In this document: positions 55,724-64,000 of the stretch, one piece after another
Layout: each line of letters begins with the position of its first letter
How positions within the stretch are numbered: position 1 is the stretch's first letter
Assembly: GCA_021399435.1 (NCBI GenBank)
Contig: JAJTUP010000032.1
Span: forward strand, 248,001-312,000
Direction: 5' to 3'
DNA from: Diaporthe sp. PMI_573
Lineage: Eukaryota > Ascomycota > Sordariomycetes > Diaporthales > Diaporthaceae
Length of the DNA: 64,000 nucleotides
The notes under the pieces: model-generated
What the model was told of the DNA's origin: nothing
Databases searched by the model: none
Seen by the model: the letters and a program-made list of their open reading frames with translations, nothing else
Made by a program: the position numbers and the translations under genes

Positions 55724-58333
55724 TCATATCCCCCCTCCGACCAGCGTCGCGGGGGTCCTCATCCCCATCCTGGGCGGGATGCTGGACGACCTCCTCTTCC
55801 TCGCCTGAGGGATCGGCGGCAGCGCCTTGGTCGGCGGGGGCGCGGGGGGCGGCAGCAGCGGGGAGTTCTGCGGGTGCAAGTGCGGTATCTGCGGGAGGCT
55901 GCGCCTGTTGATCAGGACGGTGTGGTTGCTCCGCGGCGAGGATGCCCGGGACTGCTTCTGTGCCCCGTGTCCGGGGATCGTCAGGGCCGACCCCCTGCGA
56001 GTCCCGCGGTGCGGCGACCGCGATGCCGCCCGGCTGCTGTCGGCGGCGAGCTCCCGGTTCCGGCTGGTGGTGGGGAACATCGAGACCGACCGGTGGCGAG
56101 GGGACACCTTGACGCTGGGCAGGCTGCACATGCTGGCCCTCTTCTGGGCCGCTGCGGCCCGGATGATGGGCGACCGGCTCCTACCCGAGCTCTCGTAGGT
56201 GTCCATCGACGACATGCTCCGGGGGATCCCCGCCGGGTCGTCTGCTCCGTCACGCAGGTAAGACCCGCTGAATGCGGAATGGGTGGGCAGGTCGAACTTT
56301 GGCGTCTCGCCCCAGACCGAGTCATCGGCGGGGCGGAGCGTGTTCATGCTCGCGTACTTGCGCGGGCTGTTGTGCACCGATACCTGGTAGCTCGTCCTCA
56401 GTGAGCCACGGCTCGAAGCTCGTGAGGAAAGATCATACTCGGGTTTGGGGTTCCCAGGTGTCCAGCCTGCGAACATCGACGGCGAAGTTGGACGTTGTGA
56501 GGCGCCGGTGCTGTCGTCGGTCTTGAGAGGACTCCGTGGCGAGGGCGACAGTTTCGATGGAGAGGGCGTGTCTGCTACAATCGACAATGGTCTAGACAAG
56601 CCAAGCGCCGAGGGAGGAGGACGCCGCATCCTCCGTGGCGGCCGCCCCGATGCGCCGTGGGCAGTGTGGACGTGGACCGCGTCCTGCGTTGCGGAGCGGC
56701 GACGTGTCCCCGAGTACGGGAGGCTGAAGTTGGGCGGCTCCTGGATGGAGGACAGGGACGAGTGTGCCCTGTGCGCTACGGGGGTTGCGGTTATATCATG
56801 GACCATGTTGTTGGCCCGGTAGGACTGACGTCGGTCTTCGATCTCTGCAGCATTGGGCCGGCGTCGAATCTCGGTCTCCTCGGCCAGTGGGGTCGGCTCG
56901 TCAGAGTTGCTGATCAGGCTCCCGAAACTATCGCGAATTGGCGAGTTGGACGGCGATGAGTCGGACGTGACAATGGTCCTGGCTGCCGACGTGAACGAGT
57001 ACCGGTTGGAGCTGTCCCGGAGGCCGTCGAGCTGCCGCCCGTCCTGGGAAACGAAGCTGTTGGTCGTGGAGTTGTCATCGAAACTTCGATCCAGGGGCAA
57101 CTCCGTGAGCGTCGCGTCGAGGTGCAGCTCTGGCTCGTCGAAGGCGGCCGGGGCATCCCACCGTGTCTCTGGGCTGCTCACGGCTGGCCCGAACCTGTGC
57201 GGATCTCTTACCACCAGTGCCCTTTGGCTCGAGTGAGATTTCAGCGGGGTGTGTTCTACGGGCTCCTTTGGCGCCCCCGTCTCTGTCACAGGCCGTTTGC
57301 CTCCCAATGATTCGATCTCCCTTCGCAAGAATGACATCCAATCCTCCATGTCGTCAACATTCTCAAAGACCATCAAGATGTCGGAGGCCAGGCGCTTCTC
57401 CTTCTCCCGCATCCCGAACTTCCCGAACAATGACCTGGTGTCCTGGCTTACAAGAGCTCCTTCTTCAAACACTGAAGATACTTGGAGTACCCAGTGCTTT
57501 CCCGGGATGATGTCGCTCGCGAAAGCGGCCGAGTCTTTGCACAACTGGATGACCTTCTCAGGCAGGCGGTCATGAGTGCCATCGCCGCTGTACTGCAGCA
57601 GGTACCCCGAGGTGACCAGGATGTACAGCTTTGTGGTCCAGTCTAGCCTGACGGATGAGCTGCTGCGCCTGTGCTTCTTCCGTGCCATGTCCGCGAACAG
57701 GGCCTTCTGGTCACCAAGGTCCGGGTGGTTTATGTTGCTGTTGATGATCATTTCTCGCTTTTGGTGCGCTCGGAGAAGGCTGTCCGCTTGGACGCAGGCT
57801 GGCAGGGTTGCGGTCCGAGCAGCCTGCGGGTACGCCTGGAAAAGAGGAACTGGATCCCAAGTGGCAAGTGATCCTCGCCTCTTAGTTGTTGGTCCGAGGG
57901 GTGACTTTGGTGCCATGAAGGTTGTTGGTGACTTGATGGTTGAGGTCCGAGGTCTGAGAAAAGGCCCATCAGCTGGCAGCGGTGCGAGGTGTGTCTCTGA
58001 CTGCACTGCTGTGGGGCGCAAGCCGTAGGATGGGTTGCCGTCCTTGTCCACGGTGATCGACTCTCGCTTCCCAGCCCTCGCGACGTTCCGAGCCGCTCTG
58101 AACTCATCAGCTTCACCCGACCCTCGGTGCCTGGCGAAAATACTCCTGAATCCCAGCCTCGACTCCCTCCTGCCGGACCTGGCTTCCTTGGTAGCACGCA
58201 GTGGGATCCTATTTTCCATGGCGGCTGTGATATCAATGTCCGGTGGTCTCTGTCTCCGCGAGAGCGCAGGCCGAGGCTCGCTCTGAGTTCCTGAGATGCT
58301 GCTGGCAGGGCTGGCTGTGTCGAAGTCCGTCAT
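55724..58333 (-). CDS. Large PH-domain protein
   Basis: 869 aa from ATG 58333 (MTDFDTASPASSISG). The frame is open a further 50 codons upstream but that part reads through a GT microsatellite and is taken as leader. A pleckstrin-homology domain lies at about residues 230–345 (LDWTTKLYILVTSGYLLQY, HWVLQVSS, then the C-terminal helix with the typical Trp, MEDWMSFLRREIESLGG). The rest is long, Ser/Pro/Arg-rich and predicted disordered, with numerous RRxS-type sites (KRRGSLATW, RRSSSSVRL), which suggests heavy phosphorylation. Such proteins are conserved one-copy genes in Sordariomycetes and probably bind phosphoinositides at the cortex; the exact role is unknown. The C-terminus is Pro-rich (LPPPAPPPTKALPPIP), a possible SH3 ligand. 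No intron and no lesion. Confidence 0.88.
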   Translation of the reverse strand: MTDFDTASPASSISGTQSEPRPALSRRQRPPDIDITAAMENRIPLRATKEARSGRRESRLGFRSIFARHRGSGEADEFRAARNVARAGKRESITVDKDGNPSYGLRPTAVQSETHLAPLPADGPFLRPRTSTIKSPTTFMAPKSPLGPTTKRRGSLATWDPVPLFQAYPQAARTATLPACVQADSLLRAHQKREMIINSNINHPDLGDQKALFADMARKKHRRSSSSVRLDWTTKLYILVTSGYLLQYSGDGTHDRLPEKVIQLCKDSAAFASDIIPGKHWVLQVSSVFEEGALVSQDTRSLFGKFGMREKEKRLASDILMVFENVDDMEDWMSFLRREIESLGGKRPVTETGAPKEPVEHTPLKSHSSQRALVVRDPHRFGPAVSSPETRWDAPAAFDEPELHLDATLTELPLDRSFDDNSTTNSFVSQDGRQLDGLRDSSNRYSFTSAARTIVTSDSSPSNSPIRDSFGSLISNSDEPTPLAEETEIRRRPNAAEIEDRRQSYRANNMVHDITATPVAHRAHSSLSSIQEPPNFSLPYSGTRRRSATQDAVHVHTAHGASGRPPRRMRRPPPSALGLSRPLSIVADTPSPSKLSPSPRSPLKTDDSTGASQRPTSPSMFAGWTPGNPKPEYDLSSRASSRGSLRTSYQVSVHNSPRKYASMNTLRPADDSVWGETPKFDLPTHSAFSGSYLRDGADDPAGIPRSMSSMDTYESSGRSRSPIIRAAAAQKRASMCSLPSVKVSPRHRSVSMFPTTSRNRELAADSSRAASRSPHRGTRRGSALTIPGHGAQKQSRASSPRSNHTVLINRRSLPQIPHLHPQNSPLLPPPAPPPTKALPPIPQARKRRSSSIPPRMGMRTPATLVGGGI

Positions 58334-61300
58334 GTTGAAAGATTGTGTGTGTGTGTGAGTGTGTAAGAGAGTATGTGGTTGAGATGATGGTCCAAAATGG
58401 TAGCCTCGGGGATATGGGTTACCAGAGGGGCGGCTCTTTGTATAGTATGGCTTGGTCACGAGGTGACTGACACCTTGATGCAAACGAGGGGATGACGCAG
58501 ACTCTGAGACAGATCATCCGGTGGGAGGCTGAAAACTGGTTACGAGCAGGATGATGGGGACAAGTAAGGACGCCGAAGTGAGAGTAAAAGCGAGTGAGAT
58601 GTCTGAGCGACGGATGAGACAGGTATCGTGGTGCAGGAGGGACAGTGAAAAGGCGGGCTCAGCACGAGGGGCACGAGAGACACGAGAGCAGGTAAACATC
58701 ACAGGCTGAGACGTATCATCGGTGAAGGAGGACGGCCGCTGGCGTGTGGAATGTCTCTTGCAGGTGCTCGAGTGGTGCAGAGTCCAACAGCGAGGGTCTC
58801 ACGAGCGTGATGAAAGGAGGAAGGAAAGAGGAGTGTGTCGTCGTCGGGGGCTGAGAGAGGGAAGGTTTGTGTGTAATATGAGAGAGTTACAACCAAGGGG
58901 GGAAAACAAACTCTCGGTGCGTAAGAGAGTTGTGCGCCAGCAGCAGCTGCAACGACTAAGGCACAGTCCAGAACGTCGCGGGGATCAAAAGAGGAGTTTA
59001 TCAGGCGATGATATAGCACATATGACCACATTAATATCGAATGGCAGCTCTGGGGAAGAAAAGAAAAACATTGGCCGAGCGAGTCGACGCTGGGAGATGG
59101 GAAGATGGGCACAGGCTCCGAGGTCGAGGCTGGCGGGCTTCGATGGGATGTCCCGGCTGGGTGTGGGCGAGAGTGAGTGGTACTCGCTCAATGCTGCTGC
59201 TGCTGACCGAAGTACCACCCGGAGCCTGCGGCAGGGCAGAGGTACAAGGGTACGGGGATACAAGCCTGGAGATGGCCCGGGGTTGCAGATGAGGTACGTA
59301 CCTCCAAGTACCTCCGTACCTGGTATCTGGGCAGGGCAGGCTGCTGTAAGGTTGGCGGGGGGTCCAACAATGCAGGGACCAGGGCGCGACACACCCTGGC
59401 CGTCCGGCGCCCGCATTCACAAAGTGGTAGCACCACCAGCATCAAATATTGCAGCTGCTATGATGATACTATGACACCTACTATTTACGCGAAGGAGACA
59501 TAGGCTGTAATATTACACAATATATCACATAGTGATCAAGTCGGTGTGGGTGGACGTGTGAAATGAGGAACAGCAGAAAACTTGGGACGAGAGACAGAAA
59601 AGCTACGTGGTACACAGTAGAGAGAATCTCTGTTGTGGTCGGATAAGGTTGTGATGGTGATCGAGATGTGATACTCAGGGACTGCTCGGGGCCACGAAGC
59701 CGTCCTGCCTGGTACGCCGAGCGTACCTAGGTACTGCGTCAGTGGTGGGCGTGTGCAGCTCAGGCTCTGTGCAGGGCAGCCCGAGGGCGCCTTGTAGGTA
59801 GATAACCTAACCACCCACCCTTGCAACCTTGTCCAGTAAGTGACGCACCAATGTAATGTAACCCATCTCTTCTTGCTGGCAGGGGGGGCCTTTCCAAAGC
59901 TGGACGTGACACCTGGTTTGATCCGCTACACAGTACGACGGTACAACGGGCCTTGGAAAGGTGGAAAGAATGTAAGAAAGAGCGAACGAATCTGTCAAGA
60001 CTCATCTGAGCACCGGTCTTTGCAAGTGCAATCAAACCGCCCTTGGCCATTTCAAAGTCAGCAGCAGGTAGTAGCTCTTGGGCTTATTTGCTTGATATTA
60101 GTTGGCTGCGCAGCCATCCTTGGGTGCAGCCGACAGGTAGACAGCCTGGCGAGCCTGGCCCGGTTTTTAACATTGCAGTACTTCCATGGGCCACACGCCG
60201 GCGCGAAGTAGCAATGATCTCATCCTTTTCTTTCCCGTCGCGCCGCACCACTGACCACCACCACTCTGCAAGGATGCCCGCCGATTCTATCTTCGCAAAT
60301 CTGACTTTTCGATCTGAGGTCCGACCACTCACGCTCTTGCATGAACGACACGACGCGCTCTCTTCCTCCCACCAAAGGCGCGTCCTGCCAGTCCTGCCAG
60401 TCCTGCCAGCCCGCCCTGCCAGGCACCACGGAACCCTATTTGCTCGAGCTTGAGCTGCAAGTGGCGCGAAGCTATTCCTCCTATTGCTTACTGCATGCAT
60501 ACTTATTAGCTCTTAAGTCTATGGTTAGGACCCTGCCGTTTCTTGTGGGTTCACAGGAAACCCAAGCAGCCAGGGCAGCTCAACAAAGTCCGAGTGACCC
60601 AACTAGAGGGGACGGAAAGGAGAGACGAGATGCATCGCAAGAGGGCAAGAGGGGCCCTGCCAATGCCCACGCCACGGCACGCCATGTCTTCTTTGCGCAC
60701 CTTGGCACATCCATCCAGCCTACAAGGCAGCAAAACAGCAGCAGCAGGAGCAGCAGCAGGGGGAAGGGGGCGGGACGGGCTGACGGGCTGACGGGGCGGG
60801 AAACTCCATCAGCAGCAGCAGCGGCAGCAGCACTACCAAGTCTAGCAACAGCCAACTTCTGCTTCGTGGACCCTGGCTCCCCAGGAAAAGTTTTCGCCCG
60901 TCCAACCCTGGCCCATGACGATGGTCGTGGCCATGGCCGCGACCGCGGCAACGGGATGGGCGAACCCGTGGGTATTGGAGAAACGCAGCGAGACATCGCG
61001 GCCGTCAAACTGTTTCGGCGCTGGAGGACTCCCCGGTGCTCGGCTGCCACCACCTTGCGGCTATGGAATCTCGGAGAAGACCCGTCCCGCATCTGATTCC
61101 CAATTGACGGCTGACTGAACATGACATCAATTGAAACGCAACTAGACTGACAGGCGGCCTGACTGACTCTCTCTCGCTTTGACGGAAGAGTCACAATCTA
61201 CAAACCAACCCCGCCCTCTGCCCTGCCGACGGCTCCCGATCCGGAGCCTTCGCGGATATCGAAACGAGATCCTACATGGTAAAACACCCCACTCGAGTGG

Positions 61301-64000
61301 CACCACGACCCCATACTGCCCTGCCCATTTCGAGCTCTGCCGTTGTTCCAGAACCCAGAACCCATCATCAGTACCCACTGGGTCATGGCTGTGTGGTGGG
61401 ACCCGCGCCAGCACTGCGTAATCTAATCTGCTGCGTAATTCAGTACGGTACACAGGGCCTCTTCTCGTGCCTTCTCCTCGTCGCCAGCTCTTGAAGTGGA
61501 GTTTGCTTTTGTCATAGTTCGCGCTGTCGACGAGATATGGGTCCTCGCTGATTGCTCGTATCTATCTTGCTTTTCCCCCCTCGTCGCGCCCACAAGGGCT
61601 TTTCCTGTCTCCCCGCTGGCCACATCCACTATAGTGTCAATATAGTGTTCACACACACAGGCGGGCAGACAGGTCACACTCCGTACGGAGCACACTAGTC
61701 CCAGGGCTTTGGAAAATGAAACTCAAATCAGGCCGTCCCGCAGATGTCTGCAGATGCGGCCCTCAACGTGGCCTCCTGCCGGGACAGTCGATATTATTTC
61801 CTCTTGCGGGATCCTTGCAACACGCACGCGCGCACGCACGACGCACGGCGGTAGTTGAAGCATAGGCTTGATCAACTGCAGTCCCAGCCAGATTAACCTG
61901 ACTGCAGAGACTGACTACTGTTAGACGACTGCCACAGCCCCTGACTACGAAAGCCAAACTGCCTCACACAGATGATCGTAGGCTGTGGGCTGTCGGCCGT
62001 GGACCGTCGGAAGGTTTGGGCTCGGGATAGGACGAGGGGGTCCTGTACCCTGTCTTTTGCACACCATGTACATACTGGAATCTTGGGGACGGGGTCACAG
62101 AAACAACCTGGATCCGGTCCCGGCGTTGCGCTGAACCCACCCGTCAACCCACTACCGGGCCCATGTCTGCCACGAAATACAGGGGCCGCACGGTGCTCTT
62201 GCTGAGACGGCCGCGGAATCTCTTTCAGCCTCTTCTTCTGGGGTGGTTGACTACAGTTGTCTTTCGCCAGTTCTGTGTATCGGCGCACCAGCTCCCAGCG
62301 ACGACCAAGCTGGCGCACACGCATGGAGGGCGGGGAGGAAGAGCGGGTTCAAGATCAGCGATCCGAAGTCTGCGACTGACAGGTCTCGGCAGCTTGCACA
62401 CGCGCTGACGCGCCGACCCCCGCCGCCTGGGCGGGGAACAGTTCGTGCGACGTGAAGGAACGAATAATGCTGTACTCCGTACCAGTTCTGCAGACAGACA
62501 AGACAGAACGAACATGGGATGAGACGAGACAAGGCAGTGAGGGCGGCTCTGATCCGGTTCTAGGTGCAATCCCTACCACTCAACCTTGGTCGGCATCTAC
62601 TGTACTCGCTGTCGCTGCTTGATGATCATTCGTAAGCACCTGGGGCGGATGCGATATTGCGTAGTCGCTGGGGCCATACCGCAGTGGTCGCATGCACCTC
62701 GCCTGCGAATAAGCAGGGGCTGCAGCAGCAGGCTGGTCGGGACCGAGTTGAGCGCCTACTGTGTAGCTACTGCGCAGCCAAGGGAAGAAGACGAAAAGAA
62801 GGAATTCAACGGAACAAGGGGAGAGAACAACAACCGCCCACTCATTTTTCACGAGATGAACTGGCAAGGCCACGTATCCGGCCGGGCTCGTTTTGCGTCT
62901 TCTTCTGCGAGACCGTGCGCGGCAAAAGAGACCCCGTCACGATGTTCTCGTCGGCAAGACAACAGCTGGAGTACGCACGCCTCTTCTCTTCGAATGTCTC
63001 TCGCTCGCTTACCAGGGTCGCACCGCGTCGAGCTATTCCTTTTCCAACTGCAAGATCCCGCTGGTTCGACTCAAGATTGCGGGTTGTGCGACGCGCTCCC
63101 TGGGCCGCCCTCATGGGGCACACGCGCACTGGTTGATCTCTTGCATCCGCGCATCTGCTTGTCTGGGACAGCTCACACCCCCTCCTCCTGCTCCTGCTCC
63201 GTCCGGAAATTTCCATCTTACCCCTCGCCCCCCCCCCCTCCTTCGTGCTGCTACACCCTCCGGATCTCATCATCCATCCCGCCGCATCGTGCCGCCGCGA
63301 ACAACTTTCCGGGAGGATCATTTGCCAACCACGATTTTCTTCGTCCTCTTGGGTCTTCCCTCCTACATGCCCCCGAGTTTCACGAAGCAGCTGGCAGAAA
63401 CAGGCCCAACCAGTTTACCATCTCACTCGGGACAGACTCCCGATATGGTCGTATTGCCCCGATGTCACACAGGCATCAGGGCTTCCCTCTTCCCTCTTCC
63501 CTCTCCCGACTGCCGCTCTCTAACTTTCCTTTGTGCTGCTCCCGCCCGCCTATCGCAACAATAGGGTCGGTATTCTAGCTTCACAAGCGTCCCGTTCCAG
63601 CCCGGCCGCTCGCCCTATTGTGCCCGTGATTTGGGTATGCACGTCCCGGCACTCGTACCGCAGATCCCTTCGTAAAACTGGTATGGTACCTGCAGTAGCG
63701 CCATTTACAAAGGAAAAAAAGGTTGGGGTGTGCCCTCGAGAGGAGTGTTTCCACCCACAATCGAATTGTTCGGTACTGTGGGGTCATTACTCACGGCAGT
63801 ACCAAAACTTACTCAAGGACCAGACGTCGTCTGCTGTGTACTACCACCCTGCCAGAGCTCCCACCCCCAGGTTCGGCATCTCGACCGCAGATCACCTTGG
63901 CTTGTGTTTCGAAACGAGCGCCATCGCAGTATCCAGCAGTTTAGTATTTGGCCTAGTGCAATTAGATGCAAAAGTTTGCGATGCTTTTTTTTTTCATATG
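58334..64000. other. Right edge without a convincing gene
   Basis: 5.7 kb upstream of the PH-domain gene. A GT run lies at about 58341–58371 in the leader, repeated GTACCT/AGGTAC words occur near 59291–59320 and 59720–59735 (including the perfect palindrome GAGGTACGTACCTC), and CAG/GCA repeats occur near 60730–60840. Long C/T-rich stretches around 60.2–60.5 and 62.9–63.6 kb look like promoters or leaders of a gene beyond the window. Frames of up to 330 codons (for example 62586–63578) are low-complexity Ser/Pro/Arg translations with no domain, overlapping equally long frames. Confidence 0.5.
58341..58371. repeat. GT/GA microsatellite in the PH-gene leader
   Basis: Alternating GTGTGTGT with GAGT interruptions just 5' of the chosen ATG on the minus strand, where it reads as a CA-rich leader. 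It translates as a His-Thr run in the upstream open frame, the main reason for rejecting that longer start. Confidence 0.8.

Noticed and set aside
62586..63578. 330-codon plus-strand frame
   Set aside because: Low-complexity Ser/Pro/Arg translation overlapping several equally long frames in C/T-rich DNA; more likely promoter or leader sequence.

Overview
This is nuclear DNA of a filamentous ascomycete, most likely a Sordariomycete. Genes are compact, with short GT–AG introns (about 50–210 nt) carrying internal CTRAY-type branch sites. There is a 1,500-residue fungal PDR transporter, a CHO2-type phosphatidylethanolamine methyltransferase, a HET-domain protein, an FTA2-family protein and a GH71 mutanase. 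No rRNA, tRNA, CRISPR array or bacterial operon was seen. Exon coordinates come from reading splice sites and checking reading phase; no transcript data were available.

Layout. Housekeeping-type genes lie at both edges. On the left (1–6.5 kb) are a mitochondrial FAD oxidoreductase resembling L-2-hydroxyglutarate dehydrogenase and CHO2. On the right (51.8–58.3 kb) are a small basic protein, translation factor eIF3g and a large PH-domain protein, followed by about 5.7 kb without a convincing gene. The 45 kb between them looks accessory: gene-poor AT-rich stretches, broken genes, transposon remnants, and families tied to fungal recognition, secretion and drug efflux.

Region by region. 10.4–11.9 kb: a cysteine-rich secreted-peptide precursor gene sits between two inverted ~200-bp repeats whose outer edges abut TA. 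12.0–19.1 kb: a C2H2 'acuF-like' gene (minus) is divergent from a DUF7580 plus subtilisin-like (S8) protease gene (plus), and the protease gene is tail-to-tail with a gene resembling fungal gasdermins (minus). In fungi, gasdermin-like pore formers (HET-Q1/RCD-1) are commonly linked to such proteases (HET-Q2), so this looks like a regulated-cell-death or allorecognition module. Both the protease and the gasdermin-like gene carry inactivating lesions. 20.4–23.6 kb: a GH71 mutanase pseudogene. 25.4–28.6 kb: intact 3-hydroxyisobutyrate dehydrogenase-like and PIF1-like helicase genes. 29.8–30.0 kb: a run of perfect hairpins. 31.3–32.6 kb: an unrecognised protein. 34.46–35.63 kb: a hAT deletion derivative with perfect terminal inverted repeats and an 8-bp target duplication. 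38.5–48.9 kb: PDR transporter, FTA2-family kinase-like protein, HET protein. 49.2–49.6 kb: a medium-chain dehydrogenase relic.

The lead worth following is the linked protease/gasdermin-like pair and its coordinated decay. The secreted-peptide gene bounded by inverted repeats comes second.
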